DNA from: Cornus controversa
Lineage: Eukaryota > Streptophyta > Magnoliopsida > Cornales > Cornaceae
Length of the DNA stretch: 64,000 nucleotides
Direction of reading: 5' to 3'
Assembly: GCA_026545225.1 (NCBI GenBank)
Contig: CM048850.1
Location: 2,418,001-2,482,000, forward strand
The position numbers were made by a program, and so were the translations under genes. This document shows, one piece after another, positions 1 to 12,277 of this stretch (position 1 is its first letter; each line of letters opens with the position of its first letter). The notes under the pieces are model-generated. The model was not told the origin of the DNA. It did no database searches and saw nothing but the letters and a program-made list of their open reading frames with translations.

Positions 1-153
1 ATAGTACTGTTTGGTTGGCCAGACTTGGGTCTGGCCAACCCACTGGTGATGCTCTTAGATCCCTCAGCCCTTAATGTCATAAAGTCAGATATTTCTTTGA
101 GATCCAATCATGTAGTATTGTATCTAACTTGACTTTGCATGTAAAACTCCTTC

Positions 154-155
<2 letters not shown>

Positions 156-197
<42 letters not shown>
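156..197. repeat. Poly-C homopolymer, 42 nt
   Basis: An uninterrupted run of C, followed by CTCTCTC and AT-rich sequence. It lies in intron sequence upstream of the first visible exon of the GCP6-like gene. The true length is doubtful because such runs are hard to sequence. Confidence 0.9.
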
Positions 198-199
<2 letters not shown>

Positions 200-385
200 T
201 CTCAATAATAAAAAAATAAAATAAAAAGGGAGATTTTAAAATTTTACATTGATTAACAAATATTGGCTTCTATCTTCCACTTGAATTTCCAATGTGCGAA
301 AGCTTCGGAGACTGCCCATTATGGTTGGCAAAAATCCAGTTGACATATGTACTTGCAATGATTTCTTGTCACTCGTTTATTTCAG

Positions 386-3300
386 GCACCAGGTCAATTA
401 TTTTGTATCTACATTGCAGCAGTATGTCCTATCACAGTTATCCCATGTATCTTGGTGCAGGTTGTTATGCTCTCTTAAGCACAAGGTCTGATGCCACTTG
501 CTCCCACTTTTTAAATTATATTTTATCTTTAGTTTGAATTTTCATCTTCAATTTTTTGCATACTAGATTTACGTCCTATATGCAATTCTTGCTTATTTTG
601 AGTTGGGGTTGTTTCAATGACTGTGCTTTTGTAGAACGTGCAATTTCTTCTTAATTCTTTTGCACTTGGCTGCCGTTGTTTGGAAATGTTCGAGTTGCTC
701 ATGGTTAAGAGCTTTCAGTATTTCATTGTGATTCTTGAATTGATCACTGTTATCCCTGGTGTGAAAAACCAGAACTACAGTGGATAAACAACTTAATCCA
801 ATATCAGCTTGAAAATTACAAGGTTTTAGAAGAAGTTTCTTCAATGACCTTTAGTGAAAATGAAGACCCAAAACAAGAATGAAGTCACACAACTTGAGGC
901 TAATAGTAAAAAATTACATGGTGTTAATCCATACTTCTTCTAAATAATGTTCTGACACATGGCACCTATCTTATCACAAGAATGTTTGAAGACCCGCAAC
1001 CTTGAAGCTAATAATCGAGGTGAATGTATTATTACTATATAATAAAAAGAAGCTATATCACCTCACTAGAACCTTGATTCATCATAACTCATCTCCTTAT
1101 CTATTAAATTATCTTGATGTTTAAATTCCTGAATATTGATTTTGCATGATGATCACCTCTCCAAGCTTATCTCCAATAAGCTTAGTAAAAAGAAGCTATA
1201 CCACCTCACTTTCTGACCTTGATTCATCATAACTCTTGTCTGCTTATCTAGTAAAAAGAAGCTATACCACCTCACTTTCTGACCTTGATTCATCATAACT
1301 CTTGTCTGCTTATCTATTAAATTATCTTGATGTTTAAATTCCTGAATATTAATTTTTCATGCTGATCACCTCGCCAAACTTATCTCTAATAGGTTTAGTA
1401 TGTCTCGTCAACGGAGCTATCTTCGATTGATATCTGTCTTCAGCTACATGATCCACCTCTACAGGCTTCTTTTACTTGATGAGCCTATGGCCTTCAAAAA
1501 GAGTCAATTGCACACTTCTTCTGACTTGCAATCCGTTTCTCTCAGTTGCAACCTGCATGCTGCTCTTTGTGCTATTTTGAGGATCTTAACCTTAGTGTCA
1601 CTTTATTTTGTAATTGGTGTAGGTTGGGGATGGAAGCATTTGAAACATGGACACATTTCGCCTCATCTTTCATCACCCCATCAGTTACATTGTGTCACGC
1701 CCCAATTTTCAAACCCCGAGAGAGGATAAGGGAAATGAGAGTGATTAAGTAATACATCAACACCATGCATTTGTACCCGCTAATCCATCCATAATTCTTA
1801 TAACCGCAGAAGCTTTCTCATACACATATAATTATATATATGTAGGATAAATATCACTGACACCCCTCAGGTTTGGACTTATGACACAGAGACAAACTTT
1901 GCTTATAGCTATCATACACACCCCAAGTGATATTTCCGTCCTTAACGCTGTTACATTACTTGTAAAATGTCCAATATACCCCCAATTTTATATTATTTTT
2001 TATTCCAAAATATCAATTACGTCTATTTACCATTTTACCCCACACTCCCATTTCTCTCTCTATCTTCCCCACCCTCTCTCTCTCTCTCTTTCTAAGCCCT
2101 CTCAAACTCAACCACCTTAAACCCATCTATTTTCTCTCCCAAAACCAGTACACCACCATCTGAAACCACCCATTTCTCTCTCTATCTTCCCCCCCTCTCT
2201 CTCTAAACCCTCTCAAACTTCAACCACTGTAAACCCAACTCTCTTCTCTTTTGGGTTGCTATGGTGAATGGTAGACTTGGTAGTGGCTTTGAGTTTCAGA
2301 AGCGGGTCTATTTGACAATGGTATTGCATGGCCTGGAGTTTTGACGACAATGGTTCCTTAACAGGGAAAATAACCTGAATATGACATTGGAGATGATGGT
2401 TGTTGGTAGTGGTCGGAATGGTGTCTCCGATGGTCTCCAGCAGAGAAGTCTGGCAAAGCTTCAGGTTGTGGAGACTTGGGCAGTGGCTTCGGTGGCAAAG
2501 GTTTAGTTGAAATTCATGGAGTTCCGGTTAGAGATGATGATCGGCAGTAGTGCTCGAGCTTCATCGTGGAGCTTCAATGGAGTTGGTACGACAGTGGTGC
2601 TTCATTGTGGACGTTTTCTTGCCGGTGAAGACAACGGTGGTCAATTCTCAGCTATGGCGTTGGAGCTCGGTTTGGCGATGATGGTGATTGTTTAATTTGT
2701 TTGGACTCATTTGGTTTTGGCAGCTCCACGGTTCACTGTGTGTAATAAATTGGGTCTTTGTGCATTTTGTTTGGTTCAAATAATAGACCCTTGTTGATCC
2801 GTGTGATTGACAAATGGCAAACAAGGCTACTGTTTGGCAATCCACAATTCATTCACTCTTAGCATGAATTAGTCCCAAGAGTTTTCCTAAGGTTCACGGT
2901 GATTTGTGGGTGTTGGTAATATGCATCATCATATGAAATAATTAGGATATGCTAATGTGCACAATATAAATTAAGGAGATTTGCTAACATGCACAGGTGA
3001 GTTGTTTAGTTTGCATAGACTATTTGCTTGACATGCGGCGGTACATGGTGACCATTTCCTTTTTCTCGCATGGGTGTGCTTCTAACAGTGACTGTAAATG
3101 GGTTTGTTCGACATTGAGGCATGGGTCCTCTACCGACGACATTGACAGTGGAGATGATGAAGTTTCTAGTAGTGTGAAGTAGACCCGGGGTTTATTTTAA
3201 TTTTATATTAATACAATAAATTTTAAAATATTTATATATATTAGTTTGTTTATATATATATATATACATACAAGATAATTATAAAATACAATTTTTTGAA

Positions 3301-6300
3301 AAGATACATATATTTTTTGGATTCATTTTGCAAAAGAAAAGAAGAGAGAGAGGAGAGAGAAGGAGAAAGAAGAGAGAAAGAAAAAGAAAAGAAAAAAAGA
3401 GAGAGTATTTTAGTCTTTTTATGTCATGTTAAAGATTAAATAGGTCATTTGACAAAGTCAAAGGACATACAAGTCTTTTTGCATAGTGTTAGACCTGCCT
3501 ATACACGGTTTGGGGTCTCTTTAATAGACGGTGCAAAAGGTTTTGGTTTATACGGTCGCTTTAAGCAAAGTTTGTCTCCGTGTGAAATAAGTCCAAACCA
3601 CAGGGGGTGTGAGTGTAATTTACCCATACATGTATGCATAATCAACAACTCACCCCAATGGGCCCTACTTTACGTGACCGAGCCAAAAGAATCCATAAAA
3701 TGACCCATTCTGCATTTCCCCATTACAATTAATCGTAATGAAGATTACGATTAATCGTAATTTTACGATGAAACTCACATTCAGCGCACATGCATTGTAA
3801 TCACATTGGTTTGGACCCTTAATCCCTCAACTTTGCAATTCCTCATAATTCAGGTTACGATTTAGCGTAAAAGCAAGTACGCGGAATCGTAATGTGAATT
3901 ACGATTACTCGTAGGTCTTGAGCAGAAATTCTACAAAATCCTAAGTGTCCATTTATATAGCTAAATGTCCATTCTTACCATACATACAACTTAGGACTCC
4001 GACACGTTCAAATACATCCACAACATGAACGACATGATAAATCACAATATTACATCATAATGGAATCCTTGTCTAAAAAAATACATATTGAGTCCAAGAT
4101 ATACAAAACACTTGTTCCATATCCTATATTACAAGTCTTTCCAAAAGAAGTACCAACACGGTACATACAAGCATAGATATCAATGCATATAACATCAAAA
4201 TTCCAAAAGCTTCACCCTTAGCAACTCTAAGCCTCTTCTCTTGTCGGTGCTTTATTTGTAAAAATGTTTGGGGGGAAAGGGGTGAGCGATACACGTGCTC
4301 AGTAGAGACGCCCAAACCCACCTACGCGTCGACTCGCCGACTTACATGATATGCAATTATGACATCTCTATACATTCACAATGCTTATGGAATTTAACAT
4401 AAAGCCCAAAGCAATACATGCATATACATATGTGAAGTTTACATTTTAAACAAGACTTCATCACAAAGTTAATTGAATCCAAACCACTCGTATTGTGGGA
4501 GAAATCCTGAGGAGGCGCCAGATAAGTACCTTAGGTCACTTATCGTTAATATACTTTACGGGACATGAACCCGATGGTCTATAGAAACCACAATTCAAAT
4601 ATACTTCACGGGATATCAACCTGATGGTCTATAGAAACCACAATCCAAATATACTTTACGGGATATCAACCTGATGGTCTATAGAAACCACATTCCAAAT
4701 ATACTTTACGGGCTATCAAACCAATGGTCCATAGAAACCACATTCCTCGTCATTCTCCCCAAAATCAACAATCAATGCATTTCATTCACATTATAAATCA
4801 CATTACACTACCATGCTAAAACATGCTCAACATGCATATCACAATGCATGCAATTTCATCCACAAAACATCATCAATGCACTTTCATGGAAAATGTTTTC
4901 CTTTGATGCATTTTCTCAAACATATGACTCAAAATGCATATATACCATCTCATGGTTGAAAAGTAACCATAATGAACCTCATACCTTCTCAATTAACACA
5001 TATACATAATTTCATCATGTAATCCACATTAACATCACATCTAGCATGCAAATCACAAGAGGAAAGCTAATAAATCAAAGTGCACAACCTTCCTACATCA
5101 CCTAAGCATGCTAAACAAATCAAAATCACCAACAATTCCTATGGAATTAATGAAAGGAAGGAGAATACACCCCTACCTCAAGTCTCAAGCCTTTGCTAGC
5201 AAAACCCTGCTTTCAAACTTCACCAAATGACTTTCTTCCGATCAAATCGTAGTCCTTGCTGTGTAGAATACTTCGTTCTTCACCGGCACTTTTCAAATCC
5301 AAGCCTAAGGTCTTCAAAATGAAGAGAGAAGAAGAAGAGATGAAGAGGAAGGGAGAAGAGAGTGTAGCCGGCCCTTGTGGTTTGTGAGAAATGAAGAAAA
5401 ATCCCGGCACATTGATATTTATAATATCTGGAGTGCGAAATGACCAAAATGCCCTCACGCCACTTAACGTACCTTCCCGACCTCCATTTTCCATTCCGAA
5501 AGAGGTTACGGCTTCGAAATCAATTCCATTCCTCTCCTAACATTTTATTTGGTCTAAAACCAAAAATAATTATTTCCGAAAAAGTATTCGGTTTTCCGGG
5601 CTCAGCCGACCTGCGTCACGGGCTCCGTCGACCCGAAAATCCCAAATTGAGCCAAATGGTTCGTAAACATTCTCAGACTTCAAAACTAATCCCCACACAT
5701 GCATTTCATATATATACACATATCATTTATAATCAATTTAAGACGATAAATGATAAAAAAAGAAAACCGGTCAAAATTGGACTCGATCTCTACACACTGT
5801 GTGTAGCATCATCTAGCCTACGATGATAGCATGGTCCACAGAATTGGTGTCTGACAGCTGTGTAGTTAAAAAGGAACAATCCAAACTGAGTTGTGGTCCT
5901 TCAAGCTTTAGAACCCCTGTATCCTCCCGTTGAAGTTTTGAAGGATTTGCCATAGTTGTCAAATAACTAGAGTTTTCTTGGTAGCTATTAGTCCATCTTA
6001 TGCTTCGCTTGAACCAGGGTTTGGATGCTCACCATGAGTTCCATATCAGCATAACTGATCACTACTGTCCTCATCTTCTTCTTTTGAGGGTTTATGCTCA
6101 AAATTATGCTTGAGGGAGGCTCAATGTACTCCAACTCCTTATACATAGAAGTGGCAACAGGAGGACCATTATTCCCTTACAGATGTGTAGCTTCCTCCAC
6201 CATTAGGTTGGTAGAAAAATGGCCTTTGTTGTTAGAAATATAGAAACAATTGTATTGATTTGAATTGATATATATTGATATCAACAATACATAAAGGCCT

Positions 6301-9300
6301 ATTTATAGGCACATAATCTTAGAGGCCAAGTAAACTTAGGAGACAAGAAATCCTAGTCTTAGATGGTTTAGGAAAGGGTATAAGAAATCCTAGGTGATTT
6401 AGGATAAAACCAAAATAGTAAGGAACATAATATTAAATATATTATCTAACAGCCTCCCTCAAACTCAAGGTGGGTTATATGAAACCAACTCGAGTTTGGA
6501 GCAAAATCTTGAATGCATGCGGTTTGACGGAAGCCAAGGGATCTGGATTTTTTTTTTCCGATGAAGACGACAAACAAAAGATGATAACGACATAGCCCAA
6601 CCTACAACAACAATCATTCGATCCAGTCTAGAACAAACAACAAGAGAGCAATTGATTCAAGTTGGCAAATGAAGAACTCGTGAAAGAAATGTGTCATGGC
6701 ATCACATGCCAAAAAACGGCCAAAAAATCTCCGGAGAACAAAACTCCTGAAGAACAAATCGACGGACAACAACAGTCTCGTCGCAAGAAGATAAAGTTTC
6801 TTCGTGGCTCACCATGGATTGGTGATGATGCGTGTGGTGTTGGAGACGTCGCGTGAAACTAGCCGGAAAACATACACCAAAACTGGCGGACGGGTGAAAC
6901 GACTTTGTCTTGGACATAACCATCAAGGAAGAGCTAGATAATGAAGTTGGTGGCTATGAAACACAGATGGAAACTTGTATATATGTATATATATAAGGCG
7001 AAAGCTATTTTCTATGATTGACTGGGACCGCTTGGGATGAAGTTAATGGTGTCATCCCCGGCAGTGAGGGCAATGGACAATGAAGACTACCAGGAATTGG
7101 TAGGCTCTGATATTATGTTAAAATAAGAGAAAAAGCTAGAAAGCACGGACACTTCGTGTAATACCCCGCTCTAACACATGGTATGATATTGTCTGCTTTG
7201 GGCCTGAGTCCGCATGATTTTGCTCTTGGGTTTTACCCCAAAAGGCCTCATACCATTTGAAGAGAACATACTACATATAAGCACATCTCCTTTTTCACAC
7301 CCAGGCGATGTGGGATTGAGCACCCTGTACCCTGTCAGTGTGGTAGCTCAGCCCAGTGTCTGTCTTCGCACCCGCCCACTCACACCCGTCCACAAGGGTT
7401 ATTATAATCCACCACCCTACGAGGCTCGACGTCCTCGTCGGCACACTTTCGGCTGGGTTTAGGCTTTGATACCAACTGTAATACCCCACTCCAACACATG
7501 GTATGATATTGTCTGCTTTGGGCTTGAGCCCGCACGGTTTTGCTCTTGGATTTTTACCCCAAAAGGCCTCATACCATTTGAAGAGAACATACTACATATA
7601 AGCACATCCCCTTTTCCACACCCAGGTGATGTGGGATTGAGCACCCTGTACCCTGTCAGTGTGCTAGCTCAGTCCAGTGTCTGTCTTCGCACCCGCCCAC
7701 TCACACGCGTCCACAAGGGTTACTACAATCCACCCCCCTACGAGGCTCGACGTTCTCGTCGACACATTTTCGGCTGGGTTTAGGCTTTGATACCAACTGT
7801 AATACCTCACTCCAACACATGGTATGATATTGTCCGCTTTGGGCCTGAGCCCGCACGGTTTTGCTCTTGGGTTTTTATCCCAAAAGGCTTCATATTATTT
7901 GAAGAGAACATACTACATATAAGCACATCCCCTTTTCCACACCCAGGCGATGTGGGATTGAGCACCCTGTACCCTGTCACTGTGGTAGTTCAGCCCAATG
8001 TCTGTCTTTGCACCCGCCCACTCACACCCGTCCACAAGGGTTACTACACTTCGTATAGGGGTGCCGTGCCCGTGTCGGACACCCGGACATTTCTCGGACA
8101 CTCCTCGGACACTCCTTATAAGTGTCCTGGAATTTTTGTTTTATAGGACACACGGGGGACACGGCGGGGACACGAATAGGACACGCGGGGGACATGGCGG
8201 GGACAAGGCAAGGACACGGATAGGACACGCCGGGGACACGACGGGGTACATTTTGTAATTTTAAAAAGTGCAAAAAAACCCTTGAACTTTTCCAAAGTTA
8301 CAAAAAGACCCCTTTGAACTATTTTTTTGAGCATTTCAGCCCCGCATCTTCTAAAAGTTGACATCTTAACCCCTTGAAATAACTATAATGACTTATATAC
8401 CATTTAATATGACTATTATGCCCTTTTTCTCTATAAATATATTATTTTCTAAAATAAAATTTTTTAAAAATAATAAATAGTTAGATAAAATTCCTAAATA
8501 ATAAATTTAGAAACAAAAAAATAAAAAAGTCTAGAAATTTATTTAACATAAAGCCATGTTGGTTTATTTGGTATTTTGTATTTAAATTTATTTGTTTGTT
8601 ATTAGAAAAATGAGTAATATGCAAGATTCTAGTAGTGAATTTGAATATAATGAACACCTTTTTTGAAAATACATTAATTGCTTGATAATAAATTAAAATA
8701 TGTGTAATTTATTCCTTTTTTATTGTTAGATTTATGGTATTGTGGATATTGGTTAACTTGTTGAATATATATTAATATATTCTTTCATAGCCGTATTTCC
8801 GCCGTATCCGTGTCCTGTTTTTTTGAAATTTGCTGTGTCGCCGTGTCCATGTCGTGTCGTACCCGTGTCCCGTATTCGTGTTCGTACTTCTTAGAGAAAA
8901 AGAGACTGAATTATCTCTGAATTATATTAATGAATGATGATATTTAGACAACGATTTGACTTGCCTGCTAGTGATGCCATCCCCGTTGGGGATGACGATG
9001 GACTGAGAAAGCTTTATCAAGTATCGGTTTGCTCTGATACCATGTTAGAAATATAGAAACAATTGTATTGCTTTGAATTGATATATATTGATGTGAACAA
9101 TACATAAAGGCTTATTTATAGGCACATAATCTTGGAGACTAAGTAAACTTAGGAGACAAAAAATCGTAGTCCTAGATGATTTAAGAAAGGGTATAAGAAA
9201 TCCTAGGTAACTTAGGATAAAACCAAAATAGTAAGGAACATAATATTAAATATATTATCTAACTGTTAGTATCCAAGCTACTAGATAAAACCTAATCACC

Positions 9301-12246
9301 TTCAGGTTTCCTTCCATATAAAATCTAGAAAGAGTTCTAAAGAAAGTTTCTCTATCCATCCCCCAGCACACACTCAAGAAGCCCCCTAGTGTAGCTTGGG
9401 ATTGTCACTACATAGTTCAGGTGAAAGAACCTTATCCCTTAGTCCTTATAGTAGGTTCATGACAAATGCCAATAGGTCACAAGTGCATAAATTTGTCACT
9501 GCAATTGTCGTTGTTGCCATCATCATCATTATTATTATAGTTGTTCCTAAAGGAAGATAAATAAAATCAGGCATGTAATTCCGAGTTGTTGCTTTATGTT
9601 GCATGATTTGCTTTATATTCATTCACCCTTTACTCTTCATCACTTTCTTTTTTGATATTTGGCATGTGTAGGTCAAAGATATGATGGATCTCGAGCCAGT
9701 GCATATGTCATATCTAACTGATTCCCTGCATATGTAAGTTTATATCTTGTTAATTTAACGTCCGAGACTACGTTTGCAGCAATATTTGTGGCCTTTACAC
9801 ATTTTTAATTTTAAAAGAATGACCTAATGCAATCAATTAAGAAAATATATTTTTTTATTAATTGTCATCAATTATTTGAGTGTATTCCATTGTTCCAATC
9901 ATCTTCTGTTGAAGCATAAGTTGTGGTGACTCTCTCACTATGCAATATTAGGATGAAACTTTAGGATTTTTTGAGAAGAACAAAGATAATATGAGGAGAG
10001 AGAGGGAGGGAGTTATATAGTTTTCTTACTTCTCAGTCTAATTGAGTTAGCATGTAATAAATGAGAAAGATAGTAGTGCTTCTACTCATTTAAGGAGTTA
10101 AATATGATTGTAAGAAATAATTACTCTGCTAAGAATCTTACTGGACTCTTGCATAACAGTCTCTTCATAATGGATCTTATGTACTGCTTAATTAGATCCT
10201 TGCTAGCCACTTATCCACGGTAACATATGAAATGGAACTGAATCCAGATAGCTTCTAATCATGAATATGTTAATTAACCTTAATATGGTTGGTTTGTATG
10301 ATCGTGTCAGCATACGTTATGACAACAATGCTAAACAAAAGCCTTCAGCTTATAGTATTTGTCATTGGTTGGCAATCTGATATCCCAAGTACTTGTCATA
10401 GAGCGGAAGTTTTAAATAACTTATATTCCAGATACGACTGTCAAAATCTTACCTACCAGATGACCTAGTTACTGCAGCCCTTTATTACTCCTCAAGGTTT
10501 ATGGTTTATGATTGCTCCAGATGAAGCGCAATAGGAAGAGGAAGATCTTCTGTTAGATACCAAAAGTGGTTAATGGTCCATTTGTCTATGTCTAATGTAT
10601 TTTTAATTATTTCCGAAGTGAATGCATTGTCTTAGTTAGGCTTTAATGTCAAGGCCTTTGGGGTAACCTTTCTCCCTTAGTCACACTGTTTTTTATGACC
10701 CGGTGAAGGTTCTGCAAAAGTATACTAGAGCATAGCAACAATTGCTAACTTTTGAAGTCACATTGAATCTCAAACAAATGAATTTGCACCTTTTCTAGGA
10801 GAATTTATGACACACAGAGGTAAGGCAATTAGACAAAAAGGTTTGGAAATAAAAAAAGAGGGGTAAAAAGAAAGAAAGAGAGGATAACGAAAAAAAAAAA
10901 AAACATTGATTTCACAGTTGTAAAATGGCACAGTAGGATTTATGTAGCTGACTCAAATAGTGATGGTTGGTGTAGGATTTCATAATTCTTATTATTGTTA
11001 GAAGTTTATGTGTTGTAAATTAGACGTGGTACCATGTCAACTCTGATATTTAGAAAATATTTCTAAAATATTCCTAGCATCTCTATCTCTTTCTATTGGC
11101 TTTGATTTAGCTTGTGTGATGTTCATTCATACTATGATTCTCGATTAACCTTGACTATCACCTTCTCAGATGTTTCTTATCAGATGAAACCCGGCATATT
11201 GCCAGAATCATTGAGAGCATCTTGCAATGTGCACTAGACTTGAGGTTTTGTCTGATTGGAGAAACTCATGAAGCTGAAGTTCATGGAGGTTTGTCTGGCA
11301 AACTTTCTTGGATCAACATTTCCCAGGTTATTCCCATCATGTTACTTGTACAACTTGCACCAGATTTTGTTTCAATATATTTAACAGATAATTTTAAGTT
11401 TTTGGGGGATGGGAACAAGGGCTGCAGTCTAACATGGTTAGATTCTGAAACTAATTATAATATAGGGATGGGGTTACACCAAGAAAATTATTATTGGACA
11501 TGTCTTCTGTAATCATTTGTAGCTAGCTCCTACTGTAACTACCACTAACCAGCTGCATTATTAGGATTTTGGAAGTTGTTTTGCATGCTGCGCAACATCA
11601 CTTCACTTTCAAAAGAAATAAAGTACCTGAAACATGATAAATTGCTAATTGGCAAGTAATCGTCATTTTGTATTAGTAGTTGCATTGTTAGATTGGAAAT
11701 ATATTGATTGCTTTCAGAATCATATTTCACTTGCAAAGGGAAAATAGTACATGATAAATTGCTAATTGGCAAGAGACTGAATTTTTGGAAAACCATTGAA
11801 GTCCTTTTAACAAGCATGAATTTTCTGGTGGTTCAGACAAATGTAAAACTCCTGACGTCCAACCCAAAAACTTAATCATGGTTCACGAAATAGCCTACCT
11901 GTCTACTGTCTAGAGCAGCTAGGTTGGACATGTTGTTATGATGATGTTATATATGTAGAATATCATAAATATGAAAATTCACAAGGAGAGTTGACAGCTC
12001 CATTAGGCTGTTCAAATTATATAGTTTGTTGCCAGAACCAGTCCTCATGTGCTACTGTGCTGTTTGATTTCAAAAATAAAATGAGCCTGATTATGTTCCT
12101 GTTCTATAAGCAAACCCATATTTTCAAACCAAAACCAATAATTTAATAAAAATAAAACACGTGGAGAAGGGGAGATGGAAGAAGAGTAGAAATGGTAAGG
12201 ATTAAAGACTTCAAAAATGTTAATACCATTATAAGAAGAAAAGAAA

Positions 12247-12277
<31 letters not shown>

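Larger units (their letters stand above)
1693..5794. mobile_element. Solo LTR of a chromovirus-type Ty3/gypsy element (S1), interrupted by a MULE
   Basis: Starts TGTCACGCCCCAATTTT and ends GATCTCTACA, the same terminal pattern as the G1 and G2 LTRs further right (TGTCAYGCC…TCTCTACA). The flanks give a 5-bp target duplication with one mismatch, CATTG (1688-1692) and CACTG (5795-5799). There is no coding region and no second LTR, so this is a solo LTR of about 2.3 kb once the MULE is removed. By comparison with G1 and G2 the parent element would be on the - strand. Small ORFs inside it (for example 5213-5494, -) have no recognisable domain and I do not call them genes. Confidence 0.75.
6230..9264 (-). 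mobile_element. Non-autonomous LTR retrotransposon with 222-bp LTRs (- strand), carrying two nested insertions
   Basis: Two direct repeats of 222 bp, 6230-6451 and 9043-9264, start TGTTAGAAATAT and end TATCTAAC(A). On the - strand the right copy is followed by TGGTATCAGAGC (9031-9042 reversed), the initiator-tRNA-Met primer site, and the left copy is preceded by a purine tract (GAGGGAGGC). The element therefore runs right to left. The inside has no gag or pol I can recognise. A second primer-site-like and LTR-start-like junction (GGCTCTGATATTATGTTAAA) lies near 7103-7122, so the inside may itself be composite. I found no clear target duplication; the right LTR ends CTAACT rather than CTAACA. 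Confidence 0.75.
486..9671 (+). other. 9.2-kb transposon-filled intron of the GCP6-like gene
   Basis: Bounded by GT at 486 and AG at 9670-9671. The flanking exons join without gap (…SLKHK then VKDMMDLE…), so no coding exon is needed inside. It contains tandem repeats, a solo LTR with a MULE, and an LTR element with a DNA transposon and a TRIM, listed separately. The stretches 486-1040, 1398-1692 and 9265-9671 show nothing I can name; small ORFs there have no recognisable motif. The other two introns (9734-11169 and 11327-13321) look ordinary: a GA microsatellite near 12246-12271, and an imperfect duplication of about 115 bp around 11600-11775 (ATGATAAATTGCTAATTGGC occurs twice). Confidence 0.8.

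Noticed and set aside
5213..5494. 93-codon frame on the - strand
   Set aside because: It lies inside the S1 solo LTR, has no recognisable domain, and sits in the LTR region corresponding to that of G1 and G2.
7214..8364. Several open frames on both strands
   Set aside because: They recur with the TRIM LTR units and the GGACACG repeats; no domain.
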